Shown: piece after piece, positions 42,064 through 52,183 of the stretch
Layout: each line of letters opens with the position of its first letter
Position numbering within the stretch: position 1 is the first letter of the stretch
Assembly (NCBI RefSeq): GCF_017298635.1
Contig: NZ_CP071182.1
Location: 62,001-126,000, forward strand
DNA: 64,000 bases
DNA from: Paenalicyclobacillus mengziensis
GTDB taxonomy: Bacteria > Bacillota > Bacilli > Alicyclobacillales > Alicyclobacillaceae
Direction: 5' to 3'
Translations under genes and position numbers: made by a program
Notes under the pieces: generated by a model
Told to the model about the DNA's origin: nothing
Database searches by the model: none
What the model saw: only the letters and a program-made list of their open reading frames with translations

Positions 42064-43608
42064 TCAGCTCGTCGAGCCCAGGTTATAGTTGACGTCTGGT
42101 GTGATGGCCGTCCCGGGATAAAACCGTGCGAGGATGTGCTGCCACGTCTCGCCCTTGCCTGCAAGGACGGTGGCTTCGTGCAGACTGAGCCCGACGTCCT
42201 GGCCAATCCCAGAAGACTGGACGGTCAGGTTGCCCTGTGACGCCTTCAGTGTAAAGTCTGCGGAGGGGAGGCTGAGGGCTTTTGCGAAGGCCGATCCGCT
42301 CCAACTCCCCCCCTGCGGCCCCTTTACCCCCACGACAAAGCCGCTGGATGCGCGGCTTGTGACCGTGAACTGACTGACGTTGACGGACTTGGCTGGAATG
42401 CCGAGACGCGCCGCCAGTTGTGCAGCTGAATAGGTTTGGAGAGGTTGCTGCGCAACCTTCTCATCGTCTGGGCAGGCAACGGCCTGGAGGTAAGGGATGG
42501 ATTGACCGAACACCTCCGCAGCGCTGCGCGTGACACCGGGTGAAAGCTGAAATGCAAAGGCAAGTATCGGCTTGGCGTTATACGTGACGATGAGTCCATC
42601 GGTTGCGAGAATGGCAGCCTGGTACTTGGCTCGGACGGCGTCCACCTGACTCCCCCACTTGGCGTCTTGGGCGGCGGCGGTTAGGAGGGGGAGATCCCAC
42701 TGACCAGAGTCGGTGACGTCGGCTCCCTTCAGTGCCGCGTTCCGGAGCGCTTGTGCGTGGCCCGACTGAGCAGCGCCGGTTGCTTGTCCAGACTGAGCGC
42801 CGGCTACCTGAGCACCGGCTGCCTGCCCGGACTGAGCGCCGATTGCTTGGCCCGACTGAGCGCCCGACTGAGCAGCCGACTGAGCAGCCGACTGAGCAGC
42901 GCCGGACGTGGTGTTGCTCGTGGCGTGATTGGCTGGCTTAACGACGGGTTGCCTGCTCTTCGGTGACGCTGTCTTGGGCTCTGTGTTTGACGCTTTGTGG
43001 CCGATCTGGCTTGACGGCGCGGATTGGCTTGATTTTCCGGGCTGGCTTGACGGCGCGGATTGACCGAATGGCTGGGATTGGCTTGATGAGCCCCCATTTG
43101 CGGCAGGGGTCCCGGTCGTGCCACCGGATCGACCCGATTGTATGGATAAGGCGTTTGCTGGGCCAGCACCTGTTGGATACTGCCCCAGCCGATTCGCCAA
43201 CATGGCTTGTACAGCGTAAGTTCGGGCGGCAACCGCTGCGGCTTCAAGGGCCTGGGGTGGAGCGGTTGGCGGCAACTCCGCGGCTAACACGTCGATTAAA
43301 TAGTCGCCAAGCGGCATGGAAACGACGTCTCCTGTCCGTACCCGGTACACGTCAATGGTCATCTGCTCGTCCGAAGAGTTCAGCCAGGCTTGGACAGGTG
43401 AACTCCAGGGCCCGCGCTTGAAGGACAGGGCAACGGCTGTCGGCATCACGATCATGGCCGCAAACACCGCAACTATCGTAATCAAGGTGACGAGACGCCA
43501 ATCCGCGTATCTTCGCCACCACAGTCGAATGACATGAAGCTTCAGGGCCCGCCTGAGCTTCTTATAGGATGATCGCTTGCTTCTAGGCGTAAACTTCCGT
43601 GACGGCAA
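42064..43608 (-). CDS. spoIID: Stage II sporulation protein SpoIID with long low-complexity insert
   Basis: 514 residues, TTG start with GGAGGG six bases upstream; Bacillus SpoIID has ~343. Basic N-terminus, membrane helix (~40-62), then the SpoIID/LytB fold: VLAAELPP with the catalytic-type Glu111 and ALEAAAVAARTYAV. An insert of ~150 residues (~145-300), rich in Gln/Ser/Ala/Gly with SAAQSGAQSGQ repeats, splits the domain. The C-terminal part contains LIVTYNAKPILAFAF and ends near FYPGT. The usual GxGHGxGMSQxGA motif is altered to GIGQDVGLSLHEA. The protein is a peptidoglycan lytic transglycosylase of engulfment in the SpoIIDMP complex; activity of this divergent form is uncertain. Confidence 0.88.
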   Translation of the reverse strand: MPSRKFTPRSKRSSYKKLRRALKLHVIRLWWRRYADWRLVTLITIVAVFAAMIVMPTAVALSFKRGPWSSPVQAWLNSSDEQMTIDVYRVRTGDVVSMPLGDYLIDVLAAELPPTAPPQALEAAAVAARTYAVQAMLANRLGQYPTGAGPANALSIQSGRSGGTTGTPAANGGSSSQSQPFGQSAPSSQPGKSSQSAPSSQIGHKASNTEPKTASPKSRQPVVKPANHATSNTTSGAAQSAAQSAAQSGAQSGQAIGAQSGQAAGAQVAGAQSGQATGAAQSGHAQALRNAALKGADVTDSGQWDLPLLTAAAQDAKWGSQVDAVRAKYQAAILATDGLIVTYNAKPILAFAFQLSPGVTRSAAEVFGQSIPYLQAVACPDDEKVAQQPLQTYSAAQLAARLGIPAKSVNVSQFTVTSRASSGFVVGVKGPQGGSWSGSAFAKALSLPSADFTLKASQGNLTVQSSGIGQDVGLSLHEATVLAGKGETWQHILARFYPGTAITPDVNYNLGSTS

Positions 43609-43685
43609 CGATAACCCTCCAATCAGGTCTCTACAAAGTCAGTCAGCGATCCGCTCGACAGCGTGGACAACCTTCCTTCTCTACA

Positions 43686-43714
43686 GGGGTATGAGTGGAG
43701 GTTGAAAATTATGT
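43686..43714 (-). promoter_or_regulatory. Sigma-E-type promoter of spoIID
   Basis: On the minus strand ACATAAT (43708-43714), 14-bp spacer, CATACCCC (43686-43693), a reasonable sigma-E match about 80 bp upstream of the TTG start. Confidence 0.5.
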
Positions 43715-43889
43715 TTCTCGTGGGTCGGAGGCCGTGGTGCCTCAGCCGGAGTAACGGTGACATTCGTTAGGCCATGCGTGTCTTTTTATAGATGGCTTTT
43801 GAAGCCCGCGGGCGCGGGCTTTCCGTTATTGGGTCTTTGGCGCTTTGGCTTTTTGGCGCTTTGGCTTTTTGGCGCTTTGGCTTTTCGAA

Positions 43890-44100
43890 CTTAACGCGTT
43901 CTGGGCGCGTTATTCGGGGGGCGGAGCGGGATCTCAGGGAGGAATAACGCGCTGTCGACGCGTTATCGATTTTTGGGACGCAAATAGCGCGCTGGGAGGG
44001 CGTTATTCTCACCGGATCGATGGTTAACGCGTTCTAAACGCGTTATTTTGGCACTCGGGACACGGTATAGGCGGAAATAACGCGCTGTCGACGCGTTATC
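43890..44100. repeat. Five-hairpin element, copy C
   Basis: Five hairpins with 9-bp arms and 7-nt loops begin at 43890, 43943, 43983, 44023 and 44076: distances 53, 40, 40, 53. Hairpins 2 and 5 share the loop CTGTCGA. Hairpins 1 and 4 begin TTAACGCG rather than AATAACGCG, as at the same positions of other copies. Located in the divergent gap between spoIID and the DUF1657 gene. Confidence 0.92.
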
Positions 44101-44317
44101 CGTATCAACCCACATGCCTCCATGCCTCCACGCACCTCCCTTCGCCCGGCTTCGTCCCCCCAACATCCCCAAACGCTGACAAACGACTCCCTAAATTTCC
44201 CTAATGGGCAATGGTATTGGTTTGGTGGTTTCGCGCAACCTGTGAGCGTCGGGATTGCAGCGGCGTCTCTCTGGTCAGCAACCCGAATTTCATTTTTTCC
44301 GTGAAGGAGGCTGTTAC

Positions 44318-44524
44318 ATGACCGTTGCATCACAGGTTAAGCAAACTCTCGCAGGTCTAAAGAGTGCACAGGCAAGCTTTGAGCAGTTTGCGTTGCAGAC
44401 CCAGAACCAGCAGGCGAAGCAGCTTTATCAGGATGCTGCGAACCAGACGCAAACGATTGTTCAGTCCCTTGAGACTAGGGTTCAGCAATTGGAGCAAGAG
44501 GAGCCTCAGTACAAGGGGTTTTAG
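44318..44524 (+). CDS. DUF1657 small protein
   Basis: 68 residues from the ATG at 44318 (GAAGGAGG seven bases upstream). Helical, Gln-rich sequence MTVASQVKQTLAGLKSAQAS...EQFALQTQNQQAKQLY...QTIVQSLETRVQQLEQEEP, read in segments, is the DUF1657 family. Such proteins are found in spore-formers next to spoVA and DUF421 genes and are thought to be forespore proteins. The same domain is fused to the C-terminus of the next protein. Confidence 0.9.
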   Translation: MTVASQVKQTLAGLKSAQASFEQFALQTQNQQAKQLYQDAANQTQTIVQSLETRVQQLEQEEPQYKGF

Positions 44525-44691
44525 ATCGGCTGATAAGATTGGAATACGTCACCTGTGGTCATGAGCGGTCCGCCTGGGCCGCTCACCATGACTTCTTCAC
44601 AGACGCCGTCGGCCACTCGCACCGACAAATTTCAATATCATCACTCTGTCATGTCATTACCCCATGGCGGACAACAGCAGGTGAGGAAATT

Positions 44692-45549
44692 TTGGCTCAC
44701 GTTGAGGTTTTGATCTTCTTGCACAGCATCGCCACGTTCATCGGCCTTGTCATTCTGGCTCGGCTGTTAAAACAGAATCTGATGACATTGATTGCCTTCG
44801 GTCTCGCCGCCATGGCTGGCGTCGCATCCCTCAACGGACGCGTCCCATGGTCAGATTGGTTGGTTGCGACCGTCACATGGATATTGCTTACCTTACTCAT
44901 CCAACTAGCGAGCCTGAAGTCACCCCAATTCGCCACCCTCGTAGGTCAACAGCCAACGATAGTGGTCCAAGGCGGCAAGGTGTTAGAGGATAATTTAAGG
45001 AAGGCACAGACGCCACTTTCCCAGCTGTTATCGATGCTTCGGCAAAAGAACGCCTTTCAGGTAGCAGACGTGGAAATGGGCGTACTCGAGCCCGATGGAC
45101 AACTGAGTGTCCTGCTCAAGTCAGAGAGCCAGCCCGTCACGCCGAAGCAACTCAACATTCCGGTGGAAAACACGGCGGCACCCGTAGATATTGTTATTGA
45201 CGGGATGGTTCAAGCACAGGCCCTTACTCAACTCGGAGTAAGTCGCAGTTGGTTGGCTGAAGAACTAAGGCGGAAGCAGATTACGGACATCCGTGCCGTC
45301 ATGCTGGCCCAGGTGGACGGAAATGGCATCGTCCACGTGGATTTGTACGACGACACCTCGACCGCACCGCCCACGCGCAGCAACGCGCATCCAAGCACAC
45401 TTGCTACGCTGAAGAAGGCACAGGCGGATTTAGAGTCCTTCGCCATGGAAACACAAAACCCGGCTGCCAAGCAGTTGTACACGACGTGTGCACAGTCGCT
45501 GCAACGGGTCATCGCGCAAACAACCCCATTTCTCGAAGAACCAAAGTGA
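44692..45549 (+). CDS. DUF421 membrane protein with fused C-terminal DUF1657 domain
   Basis: 285 residues from a TTG at 44692 with GGTGAGG five bases upstream; an upstream in-frame TTG at 44539 has no RBS. Three membrane helices (~5-75), then the YetF-like DUF421 cytoplasmic domain (~80-225: GQQPTIVVQGGKVLEDNLRKA in part, LLSMLRQKN..VADVEMGVLEPDGQLSVL). The last ~50 residues (LATLKKAQADLESFAMETQNPAAKQLY in part) repeat the DUF1657 pattern of the preceding gene. In Bacilli DUF421/DUF1657 pairs are sporulation-associated membrane proteins. A hairpin near 44557-44592 separates the two genes. They interrupt the usual murA-spoIID adjacency on the opposite strand. Confidence 0.88.
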   Translation: MAHVEVLIFLHSIATFIGLVILARLLKQNLMTLIAFGLAAMAGVASLNGRVPWSDWLVATVTWILLTLLIQLASLKSPQFATLVGQQPTIVVQGGKVLEDNLRKAQTPLSQLLSMLRQKNAFQVADVEMGVLEPDGQLSVLLKSESQPVTPKQLNIPVENTAAPVDIVIDGMVQAQALTQLGVSRSWLAEELRRKQITDIRAVMLAQVDGNGIVHVDLYDDTSTAPPTRSNAHPSTLATLKKAQADLESFAMETQNPAAKQLYTTCAQSLQRVIAQTTPFLEEPK

Positions 45550-45631
45550 GCGAAGGGCGGCATCGCCAGCGCGGCCCTTTCACCAGGACACCAGCAACAC
45601 CCACGGCGGAAATCACACGCACCAAATAAAA

Positions 45632-45653
45632 CGACTCCTCATCAGAGGAGTCG
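45632..45653 (-). terminator. Rho-independent terminator after murA
   Basis: CGACTCCTC, loop, GAGGAGTCG; followed on the minus strand by TTTTATTTGG. It lies between the convergent DUF421 and murA genes. The strand with the T-run serves murA; the plus side has a looser T-rich stretch. Confidence 0.82.
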
Positions 45654-45792
45654 CCACTACATTTATTTTGGTTTTCGCGTGGCCACACTTTCGCTCGCTG
45701 CGTAACCGGGTTCCTTGCCCTGCCCCTGCCGGGCTTCCTCGCGCTACGTAACCGGGTTCCTTGCCCTGCCGGGCTTTCTCTCGCCGCTTAGC

Positions 45793-47082
45793 TTAGCCCA
45801 CTTCCACTTCGACAGACTCTTCGATGCGCTCGATGCGCGCCCCGAGGCCCTGGAACTTGCCTACGAGGTTGTCGTAACCCCTGTCAATATGGTGCAGCCC
45901 TCCGACTGTCGTGATGCCGTCTGCGACCAGACCCGCGATGACAAGCGCGGCGCCTGCGCGCAGATCCGTCGAAGTGACTTCCGCCCCTGACAGACGATGG
46001 ATGCCTTCGATGATGGCAGTGCGACCCTCAACCTGGATGTCCGCCCCCATCCGCTGCAGTTCAGCCACGTGCATGAAGCGGTTCTCAAACACAGTTTCCG
46101 TAATCGTGCTTGTTCCGACTGCAGTGCAGAGTGCTGCGACCATCTGTGCTTGTAGATCGGTCGGGTAAGCAGGGTGGTAATGCGTTTTTACATCGAGTGC
46201 ACGCATCCGGCCATGTTCGACGGGATAAACGCGAATCCCCTGGACGTCGTCCTCGATGAGCGCGCCAGCCTCTTCCAATTTGGCAAGAAGCGACGTTAAA
46301 TGCTGAGAAACGACATTTTCAACGTACACGCCGTTCCCTGCAATCGCGCCGGCGATGAGGAACGTACCCGCTTCGATGCGATCCGGTATGACGTTGTGGT
46401 TGGCCCCGTGCATCTCACCGACGCCTTCAATGCGGATGATGTCCGTCCCCGCCCCACGGACGCGGGCGCCCATGGCATTGAGGTAGTTAGCGAGATCGAC
46501 ATTCTCAGGTTCCTTCGCTGCATTCTCAATGATGGTCGTGCCTCTGGCGAGACAGGCAGCCATCATGATGTTTTGCGTGGCGCCGACACTTGGTATGTCA
46601 AGATAAATCCGTGTTCCCCGGAGTCCGCCCTTTGGCGCACGAAAGTGCACACAACCGTTCTCGATGCGGGCTTCAGCGCCCATGGCTTCGAGTCCTTTGA
46701 TGTGCAGATCTACCGGACGCGGCCCGATGTTGCATCCACCTGGCAGGGCGATGACAGCTTCGCCCACGCGGGCCAGCAGTGGTCCCGCGACAACAAAGGA
46801 GGCGCGCATTTGGCGAACGAGATCGTGTGGGGGTTCATAAGTATTGACATGAGTGGCATCTATCCGAATGCTTCCAGGGCGCCGCTGCACATCTGCCCCC
46901 AAGGCTGCAATCGTTTGTGACATATGTTCTACGTCGAGTAGTGAGGGAACATCATCAATATGGCTAGCTCCGTCAGAGGCCAGTACACTGGCGGCCAGGA
47001 TTGGCAGTACCGCGTTTTTCGCACCACCGATACGGACCGTCCCCTGTAATCGACGTCCGCCCTCAATTACTATCTTGGCCAT
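45793..47082 (-). CDS. murA: UDP-N-acetylglucosamine 1-carboxyvinyltransferase MurA
   Basis: 429 residues from the ATG at 47080-47082 (AGGAG upstream). EPSP-synthase fold: IEGGRRLQGTVRIGGAKNA at the N-terminus (Lys22/Asn23), catalytic Cys117 in LPGGCNIGPRPVDLH, SVGATQNIMMAA, and YPTDLQAQM near the C-terminus. It transfers enolpyruvate from PEP to UDP-GlcNAc, the first committed step of peptidoglycan synthesis. The context ywmB-murA and the downstream spoIID match the Bacillus murAA locus. The Cys form implies fosfomycin-sensitive chemistry. Confidence 0.97.
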   Translation of the reverse strand: MAKIVIEGGRRLQGTVRIGGAKNAVLPILAASVLASDGASHIDDVPSLLDVEHMSQTIAALGADVQRRPGSIRIDATHVNTYEPPHDLVRQMRASFVVAGPLLARVGEAVIALPGGCNIGPRPVDLHIKGLEAMGAEARIENGCVHFRAPKGGLRGTRIYLDIPSVGATQNIMMAACLARGTTIIENAAKEPENVDLANYLNAMGARVRGAGTDIIRIEGVGEMHGANHNVIPDRIEAGTFLIAGAIAGNGVYVENVVSQHLTSLLAKLEEAGALIEDDVQGIRVYPVEHGRMRALDVKTHYHPAYPTDLQAQMVAALCTAVGTSTITETVFENRFMHVAELQRMGADIQVEGRTAIIEGIHRLSGAEVTSTDLRAGAALVIAGLVADGITTVGGLHHIDRGYDNLVGKFQGLGARIERIEESVEVEVG

Positions 47083-47147
47083 TGCGTCAACTCCTGTACG
47101 CAACCGCTCAGTACTCCTCCACCCGTGCCTTGCATCGCCTCTCCCGG

Positions 47148-48476
<1,329 letters not shown>

Positions 48477-48788
48477 TCATTCGCGTATTGACTGTGCGAG
48501 GTGGCACTTTCACGTGTAAATTCGTACTCTCAGATGCAAGGTGGCACTTCAAGATGTTGGTTTAGAACCATGTTGTATACAAAAATGGGACATCGCAACA
48601 TGATTACATGGGACCTCAGTAAAACGGCACAAAATGTAAATATGCGAGTAACCTCTGAATTATGACGTGGTCACAATTTGGTGTACAAGCTCGGTCCTTT
48701 GGCAGATTGATGACGTTCAAAGCCGAACTTTCCATTTAGGCCTTGTTTCTCATTGCGTCCATAAATAAGACGTCTACATTTAAAAATT

Positions 48789-48817
48789 GTTACGGACAGT
48801 TTACAAAAAAATTTACG
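48789..48817. promoter_or_regulatory. Second Pho-box-like cluster (weak)
   Basis: GTTACG (48789-48794), 5 bp, TTTACA (48800-48805), 6 bp, TTTACG (48812-48817): similar to the array at 33101-33139 but shorter and without an obvious target; the nearest gene (ywmB) starts 450 bp away. The 1.2-kb gap 48339-49544 also has short direct repeats with CACTACTTCCTATGG at 48905-48975. Confidence 0.3.
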
Positions 48818-49216
48818 TTCAGAGCTTTAGCAACATCTTAGTTCAGAGCTTCATCAGCCTAGGGTCGACCCTGTCGAGCTGGAATGATTTTCTTCTGCGC
48901 CTGAGACTACTTCCTATGGCACTACTTCCTATGGCACTACCCCTATGAGGCCACTCCTATGACACCACTTCTTCCCCATACACTAGTTCCTATGACCAAA
49001 TTCTAATCCTGAAATCGGAATTGTGACCACTGTTTTTGGGCTATCTCGCTACTATTTTTAGGGCTTTATCGTGGATCGGTGTGTCCATCAGCCCGCTTCG
49101 CTAGAGATGAAGGTTTACGACACCTTACGCTACATCCCTGTGGCAGAGCTATCTGGGTCCGCGGTGCCATCAGGCTGTCGCAGAGCGATGTGGATGTGGT
49201 AGTGCTTGTCGCTGCC

Positions 49217-49373
49217 TGTGGATAACTGGATATCAAACCGTGGAAAAACAGAGGTGCTTTTGTGGATGAAGTCAGCAGATTTTGTGGATACGCACAGGAA
49301 AACAGTGGATAAACCTGTGCATTTTGTGGATAACTGACTTATTCGCGTGAAATATGCACAAGCTTGTGGATAA
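49217..49373 (-). promoter_or_regulatory. DnaA-box cluster
   Basis: Six same-orientation sites in 157 bp: perfect TGTGGATAA (complement of TTATCCACA) at 49217-49225, 49325-49333 and 49365-49373; one-mismatch sites TGTGGATGA 49261-49269, TGTGGATAC 49283-49291 and AGTGGATAA 49304-49312. A perfect 9-mer is expected about 0.5 times in 64 kb, so three in 157 bp is far above chance. No dnaA/dnaN genes are near, so this is more like the non-origin DnaA-box clusters known near the origin in B. subtilis than an oriC. Confidence 0.75.
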
Positions 49374-49544
49374 CTTTTCCGTCTCGGATTGGGACAGTGG
49401 ACGGGGAATGTGGACATCGGATAAATGAATGACGCGAAGGCGTAACCATCACGCCTCAGACGTGAGGTTTCCGCCCTGGCCCCGGTCCCCCCATGCGCTG
49501 ACGCCGTCCCCCGGCTGCGGTCATACCCACCCGGACTGCCTCTC

Positions 49545-49811
49545 TCAAAACAAAACCCGGAGAGCTTGGCCCGCGATGAGGTAGGCAATGGCAATCAACC
49601 CAACCATAAATCCGCCTGCCATCGCCATGAAGAATCTGAGTATGCGTGCTTGTACGCCGAACGGATCGAAGACAAACTTGTCCCATTTCAGAATTCCCAG
49701 CGCCCGCCAAGCGTAGTAAGTCCCGACCAGAAACGCGAGGATGAAGATGAAACCGTCTGCGGCGATCATGACAGAGTACTGAGACAAACCTGAAACGGCC
49801 CCTGATGGCAT
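49545..49811 (-). CDS. ywzB: DUF1146 membrane protein (YwzB-like)
   Basis: 88 residues from the ATG at 49809-49811 (AAGGAGGG upstream). Two membrane helices (~17-37, 60-80) separated by a loop with ARALGILKWDKFVFDP-like sequence (RALGILKWDKF), matching DUF1146. In Bacillus ywzB lies between atp and ywmB-murAA, as here once nuo is included. Function unknown; it is a small conserved membrane protein of spore-formers. Confidence 0.9.
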   Translation of the reverse strand: MPSGAVSGLSQYSVMIAADGFIFILAFLVGTYYAWRALGILKWDKFVFDPFGVQARILRFFMAMAGGFMVGLIAIAYLIAGQALRVLF

Positions 49812-50160
49812 TCGCAGGCCCTCCTTACGTAAATTCCAGCTCAACCACTATACCCGCCTTCCTATTGTACAGCGTATCCTGTGGAAATGCCGAGCGCCTG
49901 CCAGACAGACTCTGCAGATTGTGAAGATGCAGATAGTATGGATGGTCCCCGCGAGCCGGGGACCTACCTTCTTCGGATTTTTGAGTCGAGCGCATCCATC
50001 ATGATTGTGGCTGTTACTGGCATGCAAGTCTTCCACAGGTGGGACGTGTTCGTATGGGCGGGCGAGTGGGCGTGTAGGTTTGGGCGATCCGATTCGCTTC
50101 GCTGTCCCGCTTCAGTCCCGCTTCAGTCCCGCTTCAGTCCCGCTTCAGTCCACTTCAGTC

Positions 50161-50371
50161 CATAACGCGCTGGTGACGCGTTATTTGCCCCACCCCCAAG
50201 GATGATCATCGGAAATAACGCGCTACGAGCGCGTTATTCTCCTTTGCGCCTGTAATAGCGCGTTTTCAAGGTGTTATTTACCCACGTTCAGACCTTAGCG
50301 CGTTCAGAACGCGTTATTTTCTGTGGCCCACCTCGGTTGCAGGCCAAATAGCGCGTCCACAACGCGTTATT
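50161..50371. repeat. Five-hairpin element, copy D
   Basis: Hairpins start at 50161, 50214, 50254, 50294 and 50347: distances 53, 40, 40, 53. Arms vary as AATAACGCG or AATAGCGCG against CGCGTTATT, so several have G-T (G-U in RNA) instead of A-T at one position. Located between DUF1146 and nuoN. Confidence 0.92.
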
Positions 50372-50379
50372 TCTTGCGG

Positions 50380-50432
50380 ACCACCTCGACCACCTCGACC
50401 ACCTCGACCACCTCGACCACCTCGACCACCTC
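50380..50432. repeat. 9-bp tandem repeat
   Basis: Six copies of ACCACCTCG directly after five-hairpin copy D. Confidence 0.9.
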
Positions 50433-50490
50433 AACTAGACTCGTCGAGACGCGTACAGACACCCTATGCCAGCACTGGTTCTTGGCAAAC

Positions 50491-50536
50491 AAATGAGCGA
50501 GAAAGCCCCCGAAAGTGGAGGCTTCCTCGCTCATTT
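50491..50536 (-). terminator. Terminator of the nuo operon
   Basis: A 17-bp stem (AAATGAGCGAGAAAGCC with GGCTTCCTCGCTCATTT, one mismatch) about 170 bp after nuoN; on the minus strand the stem is followed by GTTTGCC. A second GC-rich hairpin GGCCCC..GGGGCC is at 50540-50559, nearer to nuoN, and is followed by TTAAAAT on the minus strand. Confidence 0.8.
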
Positions 50537-50564
50537 TAAGGCCCCGCCGCAGCGGGGCCCACCA

Positions 50565-50697
50565 TTCGATGGTCATGTCACTTCGATGGTCATGTCACTT
50601 CGATGGTCATGTCACTTCGATGGTCATGTCACTTCAATGGTCACTTCAATGGCCACTTCAATGGTCACTTCGATGGCCATGTCACTTCGATGTTCGT
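50565..50697. repeat. 17-bp/12-bp tandem repeats downstream of nuoN
   Basis: Four to five copies of CGATGGTCATGTCACTT (17 bp), then three of CAATGGTCACTT (12 bp, a deletion form), then further 17-bp forms up to the nuoN stop codon. Confidence 0.9.
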
Positions 50698-50703
50698 CTC
50701 AGC

Positions 50704-52179
50704 TTAGTACAGCCAGCTGAGGCCGAGCAGCGGGTGCAACAGGACAGCCGGGACGATGCCAAGCACCAAGGTGCCAATCACGCACAGTGCCACGAGGGTG
50801 TGCATGACTGGGCTTGCGGTCAGGGCCGTCACTTCGCCAACAGGCTCCTTTTGGTAGACCTTGCGGAGCCAGCCGATGTAGTAGAAGAACGACACGACGC
50901 TGGTTCCGAAGAGCACAATGCCAAGCCAAATGGCACTGAAATGCAGGGTGTCTACGAAGATGTAGAACTTTCCAAGGAAGCCTGCTGTTAAAGGCATGCC
51001 GGCGAGCGACAAGACAAATATCGTCAAGGCAACCGCCAGCCACGGTGAACGCTGGTAGAGACCAATCAGGGCGTCGGAATCGAGTGACCCCCTGTCGCGC
51101 TCCACCAGATACACGATGGCGAAGGCGCCAACGGTCATGAAGGTGTATGCAAACAGGTAAAACGAGATGCTGTCGAAGAGCCCCGTCCAGTCCTGCGCCT
51201 GGGCGACCCCGAAGAACGCGAACGGCACCAGGATGTACCCTGCCTGCGCGACGCTCGAGAAGGCCAGCAGCCGTTTCATGTTGCGCTGCGGCAAGGCGAT
51301 GAAGTTACCCACAATCATCGTGATGGCCGCGATGATGCCTGCCCAGAAGAACAGGTGTGCACCAGGACCGTTAAAGATGAAGATGAGCATCCGCAGCAAC
51401 ATCGCAAAGGACGCTGCCTTGGACAGGGTTGCTAGGAACGACGTAATCGGTGTCGGTGCACCGGCATACGCGTCCGGCGTCCACATGTGGAACGGCACGA
51501 GCGAGAGCTTGAAGCCCATGCCCATCAACATCAGCAAAAACCCGATGACGGTGATGGACGGGTAACTCGCATACATCTGCGTGCCCATGGAGCTCAGTTG
51601 CATCAGGCTGGTGGTTCCGGAGATGCCGTAGATAAAGGACATTCCGTAAAGCAGAACGGCAGAACCGAGCGCCCCCATCAGCATGTACTTGATGCCGCCT
51701 TCGACGCTGTGAATCGAATGGGTCCGCACAGCGACCAGCACGTAGCTCGCGACTGACAGAAGTTCGAGGCCGACGTACAAGGTCACCAGATCCGTTGCGG
51801 AAGCCATGGCAAGCGCACCGACCAAGGCGAACAAGATGAGGTATGTGTGCTCAGCAGCGACGCTGCTCTTCGCACTCCAGTCCAGGGTAAAGAGGAGGAC
51901 CAGAAATGCGGAGATGAGAATTAGGACCGAGAAGACGGACGCGAACGGATCGACGCCAACCGTGTTTAAGACGAATGCCGGTTTGGCACTCCAATGTACA
52001 ATCGCCACAACGAGTGCCGCGATAACGCCGAGCATCGACAGCACTGTCAGCCAGCGTCTGTCCCCCTTGCGGAAGATAAACTCGAGAATCATCACGACGA
52101 AACCTGTTGCAGCCACGACAATCATCGGTCCCATGGACAACCAGTACGGCTGGTGCAGCATATCGACAGGAGTTGTCAT
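50704..52179 (-). CDS. nuoN: NADH-quinone oxidoreductase subunit N
   Basis: 491 residues, about fourteen membrane helices. One of three antiporter-like proton-pumping subunits of complex I, last gene of the operon. Proton_antipo_M core with KLSLVPFHMWTPDAYAGAPTPITSFLATLSKAASF, read in segments: VPFHMWTPDAY with the functional Lys in the following helix (SKAASF). AAGG lies before the ATG, 4 bp after nuoM. Confidence 0.97.
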   Translation of the reverse strand: MTTPVDMLHQPYWLSMGPMIVVAATGFVVMILEFIFRKGDRRWLTVLSMLGVIAALVVAIVHWSAKPAFVLNTVGVDPFASVFSVLILISAFLVLLFTLDWSAKSSVAAEHTYLILFALVGALAMASATDLVTLYVGLELLSVASYVLVAVRTHSIHSVEGGIKYMLMGALGSAVLLYGMSFIYGISGTTSLMQLSSMGTQMYASYPSITVIGFLLMLMGMGFKLSLVPFHMWTPDAYAGAPTPITSFLATLSKAASFAMLLRMLIFIFNGPGAHLFFWAGIIAAITMIVGNFIALPQRNMKRLLAFSSVAQAGYILVPFAFFGVAQAQDWTGLFDSISFYLFAYTFMTVGAFAIVYLVERDRGSLDSDALIGLYQRSPWLAVALTIFVLSLAGMPLTAGFLGKFYIFVDTLHFSAIWLGIVLFGTSVVSFFYYIGWLRKVYQKEPVGEVTALTASPVMHTLVALCVIGTLVLGIVPAVLLHPLLGLSWLY

Positions 52180-52183
52180 GGCC

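Noticed and set aside
48495..48560. T-box-like GGTGGCAC repeats
   Set aside because: Only the core GGTGGCAC appears (twice); no specifier stem, terminator or downstream synthetase or amino-acid gene.
49217..49373. DnaA-box cluster as the replication origin oriC
   Set aside because: No dnaA, dnaN or rpmH nearby and no clear AT-rich unwinding element next to the boxes; a titration cluster is a better fit.
49130..49594. 154-codon minus-strand frame overlapping the DUF1146 gene
   Set aside because: It overlaps a recognised gene, covers the DnaA boxes, and has no RBS or recognisable domain.
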